Positions 22,567-34,150 of a DNA stretch of 61,038 bases are shown in pieces. The notes under the pieces were generated by a model that was not told the origin of the DNA, made no database searches, and saw only the letters and a program-made list of their open reading frames with translations. Each line of letters starts with the position of its first letter. The stretch's first letter is position 1. Made by a program: the position numbers and the translations under genes. The stretch is taken from positions 1 to 61,038 of the forward strand of contig JAPDRN010000178.1 in the NCBI GenBank assembly GCA_030247855.1, read 5' to 3'. This DNA comes from Knufia peltigerae (Eukaryota; Ascomycota; Eurotiomycetes; Chaetothyriales; Trichomeriaceae).

Positions 22567-23911
22567 TCAAGTCTCCAACAAGATGCCATCCACCTTCTTC
22601 TCGTCTGGGTCCAGCAGACCTAGTGCTTCACGACGCGTAGGGGCGTTAGGGTCGAAATAGGGGACTTCGGCCAACGAAGTGACTCGTGTACCATGTCGAG
22701 GATAGTGCCCACCATAGTCCCAAGAGGCATTATGTATGGTGATTCTACTTTAGTCAGCTTCAAAGCACCAGAAAAAACGACATCATTTCTTTTACCTATT
22801 ATCCCACAAAGCACTCGTTCCCGGAGTCCATTTGAATCTCACTTGGATATCCACGTTCTGTTCATAAACGTCAAACAAATATCCCAAGATGAGATCACTC
22901 TCAGCCTTATCGAGCCCGACTATTCGACTAGTCATTGCTCTATTAACCCACAGGGCTTTCCACCCGGTAGCCGGGTGTACTCGAACCAATGGATGAGTCC
23001 GCTCAATATACTGAGGACCCGCATTTGGATTCTCCTTATCGAGATATGGGTGAGCAGATCTATAAACAGCCAGCTTGCCATCAATCATTTTGCGGAAATC
23101 GGGTGATAGCTTCTCGTATGCCGAGTATCCACTGGCCCAGAGAGTGTCTCCTCCAATCGGTGGCACAGTATCGTTGTGGAGGTGAGTTATACCTACGGCA
23201 GACTCAGACCAGCGGAACACAACATTCCAGCTAGGCTGGCCATAAGAGGGTGGAAGAACGTACCTGCAGGCTGGCGTTCATGCACAAGATCGGTATGCCA
23301 GCGGGATGCACCACCTGGTTTGCGAAAGCTCGCAGTAACCTCGGTGGCTTGGAGAGCTGGCCAGATGACAGTCACTCCAGACACTCCAGGGACTTGCGGA
23401 ACTTGCGGCTATGGTCGACTCAGCATAATGAACCACTTTCAACGAGATCGAGGAGGGGTTGGTTTACATGAATCTCGACCTCGCCATAGTACTCTCCGAG
23501 CTCTTTCTGTTGCTGAGGAGAGAGGTCCTGATCACGAAAGAAAACGACACTTCGCTCAGCGATCAACAAGGCGAGCTCATCCTTTTGTTGATCTGTAAGA
23601 TCTTTGAGCTGGAGGCCCTCGATCTCCGTACCAATGTGGGTGGTTAAGTCGGTGACCTTTGTGGCAGCAGACAACAGTGCGTGTTTCGATCTTTCCGCTC
23701 TGGCACCTGCATCGTCATGTTTTCGTTCTTTATTTCTAATATTGTACACATCCTGAAGATACAAAGGTCGATTGGGGCGGTATGGGTACCCGTTTAACAA
23801 ATCAATGCCTGCCTTGGTTAACCTTTTCAGCGCTGGCTCGGGGAGTCCCAAGGTGTCTTTCTTAGGGACGACAAAGTCCTTAATGTTTTCTTCGATCAGT
23901 GCTGGTGCCAT
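22567..23911 (-). CDS. TauD/TfdA-family 2-oxoglutarate dioxygenase (JLP1-like)
   Basis: Cytosolic Fe(II)/2-oxoglutarate oxygenase of the taurine/sulfonate dioxygenase family. The ATG at 23911 (MAPALIEENIKDF) was preferred over 23932 because it matches the start style of the other oxygenase at 33485. The first exon contains IGTEIEGLQLKDLTDQQKDE and ERSVVFFRDQDLSP. After a 5' GTAAAC intron the frame gives PGVSGVTVIWPALQ and RWHTDLVHERQPAG, the iron-binding H-x-D. Next come ITHLHNDTVPPIGGDTLWAS and QYIERTHPLVRVHPATGWKA, then IQVRFKWTPGTSALWDN. The last exon reads IHNASWDYGGHYPRHGTRVT, with the distal iron histidine and the 2-oxoglutarate arginine. All ligands are present and all joins are in frame, so the enzyme should be active. 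Family members release sulfite from sulfonates. The gene is divergent from an MFS permease 851 bases away, a pairing seen conceptually in yeast JLP1 and SEO1-type functions. Confidence 0.9.
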
Positions 23912-24762
23912 TTTGCTGTTCTTATTTCTCACAAGACAGAAGCCGTTCCGCCAACTAAAATAGGGAGCAAAACAACGTTCCTTTCTCAGGTCTTATAACC
24001 TTCGCGACGAGCTCCTTATGAACGATGGTGCCGAGGATATTTCCCATATACAAGGAACCTGCTTACCAACCCCGCTCGTTTGCTGGCCTGCAAGGTGATA
24101 TGGTGAGATCTAAGTGTCACGGGTTGGTTTCTAACTGTCTCTAGCAAAGTCACGCATTGACCCTCTCTATGGCGAAACGGATCACGATACGAGTGAACTT
24201 GCATCTAGGAAACCCTTATCGTTCCAATCACTTGAGGAATGTCCTCTGCCTGAAAGACACATATGGGAGGAGAAGGGACGAATGTTGTCGAAACAGCAGC
24301 ACGTGACCGAATTGCGTGCTTTGATGTTTGTATTTGTTGCTCAACTGTCGACACAGACCCCTGACATCCCCCACCCTAGAGATCTCAACTGAGAGAGCGG
24401 TGATTGTTCGCTTCTCAGTGGTCGTCACTCCATTGGAGTTCGTGGGGTGACACAAGTTATGCTTATCACCTTGTGCCGCAATGCTTATTCTTGCTTGGAC
24501 ATGGTCGGCATCTCGAACATATTGCTGCATGTGCCGAAATGCTTCTGTACATCAGAGACAGCACGCCATCTATGCGTGGAAGACGCCATTGCAGTGATCA
24601 ACATCTGTCGCAGTTGACATCTCCACTACCATGATACCCTGATCGGAAGGTAGTACCTCAACCTACGCCAGCCCGGCAGAACAGATCCGGATTTAAAAGA
24701 GCTTGGGAGAATCCAAACTCTAGGTTGCACGAGGCACCGGGAAGCAAGGAAAGAACATCATA
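23912..24762. promoter_or_regulatory. shared divergent promoter, TauD-type dioxygenase / MFS permease 2
   Basis: An 851-base interval between head-to-head ATGs with no coding frame of its own. Contains the CGG-N10-CCG site listed separately and an ATTTAAAAGA core-like element at about 24691. Confidence 0.5.
24674..24689. promoter_or_regulatory. CGG-N10-CCG inverted site
   Basis: CGGCAGAACAGATCCG is an inverted CGG pair spaced by 10 bases, the spacing known for Put3-type binuclear zinc-cluster proteins. It sits 74 bases upstream of the MFS permease 2 ATG and next to a TATA-like ATTTAAAA. A chance match is possible. Confidence 0.4.
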
Positions 24763-26489
24763 ATGGCGTTTCATGGCGACAGTAAAGAGGTCGAGCTCAA
24801 AAACCCAACGGCCAGCGTCGACGACAGCGACCATTCCCGATCACCACTTCATAACCCTACCTCAAGCTCCGACGATGCCATCCAAGCAAAGCCAAGTCTG
24901 ACATGGAGGTCGTATATTTGGGACAGTCTCGACAAGTCTCCGGAAGAGCGGCGGTTCTTGTTCAAGCTTGACGCCGCCGTCCTCACGTTTGCATCTCTGG
25001 GATATTTCATCAAGTACCTCGACCAGATAAACATCAACAATGCATTCGTGAGTGGAATGAAGGAGGATTTGGGCCTGTATAAGAACCAGCTAAACTATAT
25101 GCAAACATGCTGGACCGTCGGATACGTCCTGGGAGAGATACCTTGTACGTTCTTGTCACCGCCCCCTTCTCGTCGCAGCCTTACCAGCCAAGCTGCCGAG
25201 ACATTTGGTCTTTTGCATAGTAAGGCTAACGTGGCTTGAACAGCGAACATGGTCCTCACACGCGTCCGTCCAAGCATATGGATCCCAACGATGGAACTCA
25301 TCTGGACCATTCTCACATTCTGCACCTCCAAATGTAACAGCGCGAGTTCGATCTACGCCATCCGCTTCCTCGTCGGTCTTGCAGAGTCCACTTTCTATCC
25401 AGGCATGGTCTACGTGATTGGATCGTGAGACTCCCCTCAGAAGCATATTTTGTGAGCAGTGACAGACTGACAATGAATCCCGCAGTTGGTACAGACGAGA
25501 CGAACTTGCCAAACGCTCCTGTATTTTCCACACCAGCTCTGCGATAGGCAGTATGTTCTCTGGCTACTTGATGGCAGCTGTATACCATCTAGGCGGAAAA
25601 GGTGGTCTCAAAGGGTACGTCGGGCCGCTACCATGTTCCTCTACGCTAGCTGCACATGTGACTAACTCACTACAGATGGCAGTGGCTTTTCGTCATCGAC
25701 GGTGTAATTTCCCTGCCTGTCGCACTGTCCGGCTACTTTCTGCTCCCTGATGTGCCTGAGATCACAAAGGCATGGTACTTCAAGCCTCACGAGCGCGAGT
25801 TCGCCAAGAAACGCATGAAGCTCGAAGGCCGTGCCGACCGCGCCCCTTACACCAAAGCCAAGTTCAAGAAGATCTTCACCTCCTGGCACATTTACTTTCT
25901 GGTGCCCTTGTACATGCTGTTCAACAACGCGGGCGCAGGAGTCTCCCAGCCCACGTTCGCGCAGTACCTCAAGGACTCAAAGAGCCCCAAATACACCATC
26001 TCGCAGATCAACGTATACCCCACGACGACGTACGCGGTGCAGATCGTCAGCACGCTCGTGTACGCGTGGACCTCGGACACGATTTTGCGTGGCGCACGGT
26101 GGCCGCCCATCCTTTTCGGTGCAGCGGTGAATATCGTCTGCTACGCTAGCCTGGCGGTGTGGGACATTCCCACGGGGTGGCATTGGGCGTGTTATATCCT
26201 GGCCGGATGCGGCGGGGGTCTGAGCGGCCTATGCATGGCGTGGGCTCACGAGATCTGTTCCGAAGATAACGAGGAGCGAGCCATCGTCACGGGATCCATG
26301 AACGAGATAGCCTACGTGTTTCAGGCCTGGCTGCCGCTGGTCGTGTGGCAGCAGGTCGATGCGCCAGAGTACCACCGTGGCTTCGTGACGTCGGCATGCC
26401 TGTCTGCAGGCTTGATCGTAGTCGCCATGGCCGTACGGTGGTTGTGGAAGTGGGAACTCGCGCGGAATAAGCAGATCAGCCTTGCCTGA
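24763..26489 (+). CDS. MFS permease 2, Dal5/Liz1/Seo1-type anion:cation symporter
   Basis: Twelve-helix ACS-family permease. The first exon has a 45-residue cytosolic tail, then SLTWRSYIWDSLDKSPEERR and LTFASLGYFIKYLDQININN, followed by MKEDLGLYKNQLNYMQTCWT. Later exons read NMVLTRVRPSIWIPTMELIW, FLVGLAESTFYPG, WYRRDELAKRSCIFHTSSAI and WQWLFVIDGVISLPVALSGY. The large last exon (from about 25677) carries PKYTISQINVYPTTTYAVQI, EICSEDNEERAIVTGSMNEI and ends at the TGA at 26487. Introns at about 25144-25240, 25426-25485 and 25614-25675 join in frame. The coding sequence is visibly GC-richer than that of permease 1, with which it shares long identical blocks, and it lacks all introns in the C-terminal half. 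Paired with the TauD-type gene, so uptake of a sulfonate or other organic anion is a reasonable guess. Confidence 0.9.
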
Positions 26490-27647
26490 GGAAACCAAAG
26501 CTTTTCGTACGAAGTTCCGCTACAGGTGTGAGCTTTTGCTTACCCCTGGCAGTCGAACACGCTGATGTGCTGAACTGTGACACAAGAGAGGTGGAGGTGT
26601 GAGCAAGATCATCCCCTTTTGGACAGGAGAGCGTTGTATAAGAAATTTACGTTTCGAACAACCAAAAACTCCGTAATATCTGTCTGAATTTGCTCTGTGG
26701 GCAGGAAAACGGAGAGCGTGGTCCTCTTTTTGTGAACTTTGGTCGCATTGCTCACTCTGAAGCTCCCTTAACTGAGGAAGGAACTGGCCCACGCATCAGA
26801 GTACCGACACAACTTGCTCTGTCGACCTTTCCTTCCGCCGGATAGAGAATGGCGATGTACATGGATTTGCAACATGTCGGCCACTGGCAAAGGGATCAGA
26901 AGGTACATCAATGACAAGTATTCGATCTCACTTTCGGTAGATGTTTGCAAGGCGCGAATGGCTAGCCAAAAGGGAAGAAGGTGTAGTTTTATACCGGGAC
27001 AGAGCGCTGTCTCATTCCCTTTCAAAAAGTCGGATGCTTGGATTGTTTCGTCTCCTGAGGTGATCCTGGCCCCTCTGTTTTGGCCGGCAGTCCCCAAGCA
27101 CTTTTTGTTCCGTAACCGATAGGGTATACTCTATTCCAGTAATCGATCCCCGAGGGAACAATTCCAGATGACGGTCTTTTCAGCTAAACTCTAGTGAACG
27201 AGTATGCTCTATGTAATGGTTCGGATGCGATGATAGAGAACGCGGGGGGGCAGGGAGGAGTACAATCTGGGTGAGTATGCACCTTCATCAGTAGGCTGTC
27301 ATCTCATCAGGACTACAAAGCCCGTCATGCGACATTCTCAAAAATTGAGATATGAGCTTTGATCAGTTAAATTTGCTTTAGACGGCGTTGTTTGAGTGCC
27401 TATTGAACTTTGTCTTTTTAACTACAGCTTTCCAGGGACACATGCAGTATGTTAACAGTTGACGTAATCTTCTCTATCTGGTGACTTTCGACACTGTTTA
27501 GGGGCATGTTGCATCCACTAGTTCGAGGCACTGTGTTTAGTATCATCAGAATGTTTATGGCCTTTTATTGAGTGGTGAGAAAGCTTCATCCCTCCTTCTG
27601 ACCAGTTCTCCATAGTTTCCTTCCCAGACAATCCAGAGGACCTCAGT
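26490..27647. other. convergent 3' intergenic region
   Basis: About 1.16 kb between the stops of MFS permease 2 (+) and MFS permease 3 (-). I see only short chance frames, a G-run near 27245 and nothing resembling a gene, RNA or transposon. Confidence 0.5.
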
Positions 27648-29356
27648 TTACATCAAAAGTCCTGCTCTTTTTTCTCTAGCCCAAAAGTGTCTCAAAACGA
27701 AAAGCATGATGAGCATAAAGACATCAAGGGCGATGGTCCAGTTATACCCAATCAGATATCTGGGGGCATCAACAGTCTTCCAGACACTGCAAGAGACACA
27801 AATCATTAGTACAATCCTGAGCAGTTTGTGCATGGGAAACAAAGCTTACAACAGCGGTAGCCATGCTCCGAAAGTGTTACCAATGGTGTTCATGGAGCTG
27901 ATCACGAGAGCGCGCTCCTCGGCGTCGTGGGAACAAATCTCGTTGGCCCATGCATAGATGATGGCGGCAATACCGTCCGCACTTCCAGACAAGAAGAAAG
28001 CTGAAAATTTCAAACCGAGAGGAACCTTCCAGACTGCAAGCACGATACAGGCGAAGATATTCAATAGGGCGGTGATGGCGATTAGCCATACTTTCGCATC
28101 GTAGGCATCAGAAAGGATCCCACAGATCAAGGAAGCGACGATGGTAACAGCAGGTGAGACCGTCGTGATTGTGTTAATAGATTCAACCGAGTATCCCTCG
28201 GCCTTGAGCCACAATGGCAGACCACTGTTAGATGAGACGCCATCGGCCTGGGAGAAGAAGAAGGCAAACCCAATCAGAATCCAGAAATGCCAACCACTCA
28301 AAGTCTTCTTGAACTTAAGCAGCGTGATCGCTTTCCGAGGTTCACGATGCTCGACCGCCATTCGATCTTGGGCAAGTTGGATTTCTCTTGCCGTGAGAAT
28401 CTTCGAGTTGCACCGGTCCGGGGTGCTAGGAAGGACGAGAAGACCGAAGAGGGCGATGGGAACGGTGCACGCGAAACCTGAATGGATCAGTCAGTCTGCC
28501 TGGCTTCAGTCTCAGGGAAGCTCATACAGATAATATACAGCCATCGCCAGCCCTCAATGCCATGCTTGCCATTCAAGGTTGCATACGCACCAGCCTGAAT
28601 GTAACCAGAACTCATACCGCCCACCTGACTCGCAATGAAGAAAATTGCGCCACGACGACTTAACTCCGAGCGTTTATACCAACTACCTAGGTACCATTGT
28701 ACCGCCGGAAAAAAAAAACCACCAAGGGCTCCGACGAAAAATCGTAGTGCGTAAAGTTGGTACACATTGCTGACCTTATATTGGGCAAGTGTGAAGACAC
28801 CCCAGAGTAAATCAGCGGTGGGCAGGAAATAATTGATAGGGAGGCGAGTCATCTGTGACAATTTATGTCAGATTTGTACTCTTGTTGCTTCATCGACCCA
28901 GGAGCTAGTAGTAACGTACTACTAGTGTTAATGGAATCTGCATTGTGATAAAGCCGACCCTATATTCACGTCAGTACTGACAACAAGTGAAATACCAGAG
29001 GGACAGAGAAGAAGGTCTCACATGTATACAGTGTTCAGGTAATTCAGCTGATTCCCATACAATCTCAAATCCTCCTTCATGCCACTGACGTATGCTGTGC
29101 TCGTGGCCGAAGAATCCAAAACCTTGGCCCAGTAGGCGAGGAAGACAAATACGAGAATCAAGCCATCAAGTTTCATGATTAATCGCCGTTCTTCTGGTGT
29201 GTCGGTAGGCGAGAACCACTGATACCATTTCTGCCGGACTGGAGAAGCATTGGTAGCGGCTGGCTGTATCTCCAAGGTTGATTTCTTGTCAACCGCCACA
29301 GAGGCATCTAATGGAGCTTCTACAGGACTCGGCGCTTTCTGGACGGAGAACGACAT
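27648..29356 (-). CDS. MFS permease 3, ACS family
   Basis: The ATG at 29356 starts a cytosolic tail that leads into PTDTPEERRLIMKLDGLILV and AYVSGMKEDLRLYGNQLNYL, the typical ACS-family first loop. After two introns near 28.86-29.02 kb the frame continues TRLPINYFLPTADLLWGV, LYALRFFVGALGGFFFPAV and WYLGSWYKRSELSRRGAIFF. A 56-base intron (GTATGAGC to TTCAG, about 28479-28535) joins YII to ACTVPIALFGLLVLPSTPDR. The following exon holds WHFWILIGFAFFFSQADGVS and EICSHDAEERALVISSMNTI. The last exon reads VWKTVDAPRYLIGYNW and ends at 27648. No lesion is seen. It is more distant from permeases 1 and 2 than those are from each other, resembling the Seo1/Thi73/vitamin-type branch. It is the only permease in the cluster not paired head to head. 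Confidence 0.88.
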
Positions 29357-30923
29357 TGTTTGTTATACAGATAGGGGAGTAGTAGTAGGTGTTGATATGG
29401 CTAATGTCTGAAGCTCACTAGATACAGAAAGGAAGAGCTGTTGTGCTCCATTGTGGGTGGTAGCAACATTATACCATTTCCTAAGTTACAATCGTTCTCG
29501 ATGGCGTGATCACCTCTTTACCTGTTCAAGCCAGCAAAAGCTAGCTCCAACTGTGCACGGCATGATTACGCTGTCGAGTCTCAATTGTTCCGGCAGCGGT
29601 ATCTTCGCCGCGTCAAGTGAAGCAGGAAACTTGATTGTATCCATGCCAAATGGTTTATGATGATAGAAGCTCCCGAGAAATGGCAAAGCTTCCCTTCCTT
29701 ACTTGAGACTGTGCCAAGAATGGTGGCGTTAATGGGCGTCTCGGCCATCACCAACCAGTGTTTGTGCTGGGAAGCCACAAGCCAATTCTTGGCATCAGAT
29801 AAACCTCGGGGGCTTCATACCTATTGACACACCTTCGTGCTAGGCCCCAGATCTCTAAAGAATTGAATTAAACCAGCTAACATGACTATTATACGGTACT
29901 TCTTCCAAGTGTAGAAATCATGGAAATTCCTTACAATTTTTCATATCAATAGACTCTGACGATGAAGGAGAAGCTATATTGAAATGAACGCTAACAACTA
30001 GTCGCTGGTCTCTTCACAATAACGGAGCTCTTTGGATCACGCATCTCCGTGAGAACGATCTAACGTGGAAGTATATGGACGAGGGTGCAGTGAGCACGCA
30101 GCAGAAACAGCCTACTTATGAGAACGGTGCTTGTGACATTGCATCGAGAGTCATGTACTCTCACTATTTGAAACTTTACATGGCCCGCGATTGTACGACA
30201 CATGTTTACAGATGGACTTTATAAGCTTAATAAAGCCTGATCCTTATCTTCGATGTGGGGTGGATTACGGGTTTCCATTCGCCTATTCGCAAACATCGAA
30301 TGCAGGCATCGATGTTATAAGTTCGACTTGTGCTCGCTAGTTGAGCTATCTTTCGGCTTGGCCTTAACCCTTGACTTCGGTCGGCATCAGTGAGCCACCA
30401 TTATGCTTTGTAGTAGCACTTATTGCGAATCTAACCACTATCCGCATGCCATCTCAGCAGGAGCATCGAGCGGATGTGGCACTAGCATCGAGCATGTTCA
30501 TTCATCAAGACGATATACTTCGAACGCATCGACGAGACTGTGGAACAGGTGCAGATTGGCATGCGTCTTCGACGTGTCGTATAACTATGCACCTTGCCAC
30601 AAGTCATGTCGGTGTTGGACGAGCCCTCTGAAGATCAATCATGATCTTCTGAAATTCTCACCCGGGTCGACTGTAACATGTGTCCTCGTTCAAGTACCGG
30701 TGCTCGTTTCTAGGTTTCGACGATTTTGATATCTGGCAAAGCCACGGCGACCTCCATGATCTTGAGAATTTTGCAATCTCCACGATTGTTGAAGGCACGA
30801 AGGCAGCGATGACTATCTTCGATCAATTGTTCCAGCTTGAGAGGAAAGAGTTAGCGTCGAAGTCCCTTTAGCAGTGCAGGGATAGCTCCCACTCTGATTG
30901 ATTTGAATCATATCTCAATATAT
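29357..30923. other. promoter region and unassigned sequence
   Basis: Upstream region of MFS permease 3 and then about 1.2 kb without a recognisable gene. A plus-strand frame at about 30680-30871 ending in the codons for LERKELASKSL looks mildly coding-like, but it has no start, no upstream exon I can support and no family match. Confidence 0.4.
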
Positions 30924-31265
30924 TCAAGCGCTGAACGACCGTCTCCTGGAAACCCTTCGTGGAGCTCTTTTGTCTACAGGGTCCCAGAAGTCGGGGAAAG
31001 TCTCGACATTTGGTGAGGTAGAGTTCATTCGGAGATAAGCTCGAATTGGCGGACTTTTAGCGGCGAGATCTCGAAGCAATTCATCGGCTTCATTGTTTTT
31101 CAGTAGGTCGACCAGGTTGAGTGTGGGATACGCCATCGCAGTATCGGATTGATGGTGTACATAATCTTTCTCCATGAGCTCATCACTTGCTTCGGATTGA
31201 GCTGGAGATAGACTTCTGGTGCGAATTACCAGGCCGCGTAGCTCTGTCAATTTCTGGCCTGCCAT
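30924..31265 (-). CDS. small hypothetical protein, 113 aa
   Basis: Single uninterrupted frame from ATG 31265 to a stop at 30924. I do not recognise the family. The protein is hydrophilic with an acidic middle (SEASDELMEKDY, NNEADELLRDLA) and a strongly basic tail (KRAPRRVSRRRSFSA). There is no signal peptide, membrane segment or cysteine pattern. It lies between MFS permease 3 and the 2-oxoglutarate oxygenase on the same strand. Codon use is ordinary for the neighbourhood, which speaks for a real gene, but a chance frame cannot be excluded. Confidence 0.45.
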   Translation of the reverse strand: MAGQKLTELRGLVIRTRSLSPAQSEASDELMEKDYVHHQSDTAMAYPTLNLVDLLKNNEADELLRDLAAKSPPIRAYLRMNSTSPNVETFPDFWDPVDKRAPRRVSRRRSFSA

Positions 31266-32249
31266 GATGAAGTGAGTTGAATAGATTTGGTTGCGAATAC
31301 TGATGGGAAGCCCAGATCCGCAAAATCTTAACAGGAAGTAATGATGAATCCGAGCACTGGATGCAAATGCTATTGTTATATACTTCCCACTCTGTCAAAA
31401 ATTGCAGAAGTTAAGGCCTCTCAAAAACAACTGTCACCATATGGCGCAATTTCCCAAGCATATTGAGCGACAATCTGACCTTCCCAGCCGTTTGGCACAT
31501 CAAGCATTACCCCAGAAATGGTGGCAATTGTTCAAGCCTCGGGCAAATGACCAGGAATGTGGCCAATCATTAATTGCTTAGTGGGCGATGCTGCCATTGC
31601 CAGCCTCGCTTGCGTGATACACGCGTGGTGGTGGTGGTGGCAACGGTGTGATAAGATATGGTGTCCTCAAAATGTGCGCTCTGTGGGGCGATGTGTTTCT
31701 TTTGCGTGACAGACCATCTCTTTCGATTCACATTGGGGCATTTTCACCCTCTAGCTCTTCGTAGTCCGCGGATCTTGATTGAAGCATTCGCACGGCATCA
31801 GTCTTCTGAGAATCGCAGCTGTGCTAGGAAAGTAGGCGCAAGTGAGCGTGCAGGCTCGGTCCGGTGGTACAAGACCAAGGTCAAGGCAGTAGGGAGTCAT
31901 CTCGTAGGAATCGATTTCGTGACTAAGATCGCGTGCGCATTATCTTGGCCGACTCTGGTTTCTTCGCATTTTCCTTTGTCTAACTCCGTACGGAGTCGTC
32001 CTGAGTATTGAGATAGACGACATCATCGCTTGTGCAATCCTTGAACCCGGCACCGAGTCATTACATAATTTTAAAACTCGTGCTGTCTGTATTACGTCTT
32101 TAACATCGAAAATGCTGGAACGCAGCAGGGCTTGCTTCATTCATATGTTTATAGCTTATTTTTCATTGCAGGCTCGCGTCTTGTTCCTTTCTATTGACTC
32201 GCTATTGCAAGGCCGCATCATTACAACACTGCTGCAGCGACTCTCATGT
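31266..32249. other. intergenic region with a GTG microsatellite
   Basis: About 1 kb. A short run of GTG triplets sits at 31624-31641. The interval includes the upstream region of the small hypothetical gene and the 3' region of the oxygenase. No gene is recognised. Confidence 0.45.
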
Positions 32250-33485
32250 TCACTCATAATAGTTCTGCACTTTTAGTCCGTTGAATTCGAAAGACGTGCC
32301 CTCTCGCTTGTCGAGGACGGTCTTGTAATGGACGTCCTTGACACGAGCTCGCACATACTCGGTTCCGGTTGGGACTATTCGTGTCTCATCCTTATCCTCG
32401 GCGCTCAAAAGACCTAAGCGATCCAAGAGCGGCGATGGCACAGTCTTCATGGGCGTATTTGCACCTGGACGGCTAAAGTATAGCAATCCAAGACGTGGGA
32501 TCTGGATCTGATCCTTTGGTGGTGTCACGACTCGATGAACGGTGGATTTGATGAAGCCTGTTCCCTAAGAGATAAGTATAGACTCCCTTTTGTCGTAATT
32601 ACATTCACTTACCATTCGTCAGGAAAGTCAAAGTATCAGCGGCATTACAAGTAATGCCACCTTCAACTGGCTTAACCCACTTCCATTCTCCTTCAGGCGT
32701 GCGGATTTGCAAGCCAGCGACATGTTGAGAGAAGAGGAGCGTTAAACTTCCGAAATCGGTGTGCCCGCCCTTAGAGTAGGCCTGCGCACGATCCCACTCA
32801 TCTTGAGTTCTGACATTATATATCATATACCTGAGATGATCGTCTGACTCCTGGTCGTAGTCATGAGCTTTAACCAAGTAATTCTCTGGTAGCTCTAGAA
32901 TAATGGCGATCAGAACGAAGAGTTTTCGTATCACCTTCTCCCAGAGCTCTCGATGGAAAGTGGCAATCTCATCATAATGCTCCTCAACTATCTTATGTTT
33001 ACCAACATCAGTATATGCCGAGATAGCTTTCGGGATATTAAGCTAATAAAAGTAAGAGAATGAACACATATCATATGCTAATAACAAACCATTTCGATGT
33101 TCTCTTTAACACCAGTGTCACCCACCCAGCGGCTATTCTCTCGATATCCAAAGTATTCTCCTTTAGCAAAGTTACAGGGAAATCTGCGCTTTTCCTCTAG
33201 CGGTTCCTTAAAGAAAGTGTTTCCAACGCTAAATTGGCGAAGGACTCGTGCATCGTCAATTCCTGAATTGACGACAGTCCAGAAGCCAACTCTAGTGACG
33301 GCATCGTAGAGCTCTTTGGCTAGTGCTTGCTTTCCACCAGGCTGATCGAAGCGCGAGAGATCAATCTTGGTCAACGGAGCCCAATCGAGGTTTTCCTTGG
33401 TATGGGCTGGGCGGCTCCATGGCTTCACCAGAATTTGACTTGGAGACACCTTAGAAACAGGGTTTTCAATAGCTGATGGTGCCAT
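32250..33485 (-). CDS. 2-oxoglutarate/Fe(II) oxygenase, isopenicillin-N-synthase-like
   Basis: Cytosolic non-haem iron oxygenase of the DIOX_N/2OG-FeII_Oxy type. The ATG at 33485 (MAPSAIENPVSK) is preferred over 33518. The N-terminal domain shows LTKIDLSRFDQPGGKQALAK and VTRVGFWTVVNSGIDDA, the usual substrate-domain helix and strand. An intron joins NIEM to LNIPKAISAYTD. The core has MIYNVRTQDEWDRAQ and SKGGHTDFGSLTLLFSQ with H-x-D, then VAGLQIRTPEGEW. After the last intron come FIKSTVHRVVTPPKDQ, with the distal histidine, and the final 2-oxoglutarate strand LGLLYFSRPGAN. All iron ligands are present; joins are in frame. A TTTATAAAG element lies about 105 bases upstream of the ATG. The gene is divergent from MFS permease 4. 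Members hydroxylate, desaturate or cyclise diverse small molecules, so the substrate is open. Confidence 0.9.
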
Positions 33486-34150
33486 ATTGCGGTTAATTCC
33501 AAGGCTTGAAATAAACACTCTGGAACTATCGATTTGATAATTGGAGCAAAGAAAGAATGTACCGCTTCAATATCGGGCTTTTGCCTTCTCTTTATAAAGT
33601 GCGGGGTCTGCTGAAAGGTACGTATCTCTATGTGATGGGAGTCAGACCCTGAGACATAAGACCTCCGTTCTGTGTCGGGGAATGCTATCACCACCCACGC
33701 TGATTACGTGCTTTTGTGCTAAAGAGTCGTGATTGCTGCAACCCTCGATGATCCCACGTCAGAAAAATCCTATCGGAGATTTTGCAAATGGGTGGCGCCC
33801 CCACACCCAGACGGAATGCGGGTAGTCAAGATAATTGCTTCTATGAACGTTGCTCTGATACTGGAAGTGCGGCTATCGTCAAAGTCCTGAATGCTAGTCC
33901 GGCCTAATACAGAGATCATGTTTCGCTATCTGTGCGAATCTGGACCCGTTGAACTTGACTGCAAGGAGTTACTGGGTCGACGTGACGCCTTTTTCTCATT
34001 GATGTCGTGATGAAGAAGCCGTATTGCCGTCTCCTGGTTAAATACCAAGAGCGCAGGCCAGTACACCATGTGCTCTTCTCTCGTGGTTGAGCAGGTCAGT
34101 CGTTGGCCCTCAGATTCTGGATTAGCAATCATTGACCTTGATTCCCTGAC
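33486..34150. promoter_or_regulatory. shared divergent promoter, 2OG oxygenase / MFS permease 4
   Basis: A 665-base interval between head-to-head ATGs. It contains the TTTATAAAG element at about 33590 oriented for the oxygenase. No separate gene is seen; the open frames overlapping 33.9-34.4 kb on the minus strand are shadows of the permease exon. Confidence 0.5.

Noticed and set aside
23176..23598. Long plus-strand open frame of 140 codons
   Set aside because: Antisense shadow of the TauD-type dioxygenase exons; the minus frames carry H-x-D and other family motifs.
25772..26149. Open frames in other phases inside MFS permease 2
   Set aside because: Arise from the high GC of the permease exon; arginine-rich nonsense sequence without domains.
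31624..31641. GTG microsatellite as a coding repeat
   Set aside because: Lies in an intergenic interval with no supported gene on either strand.
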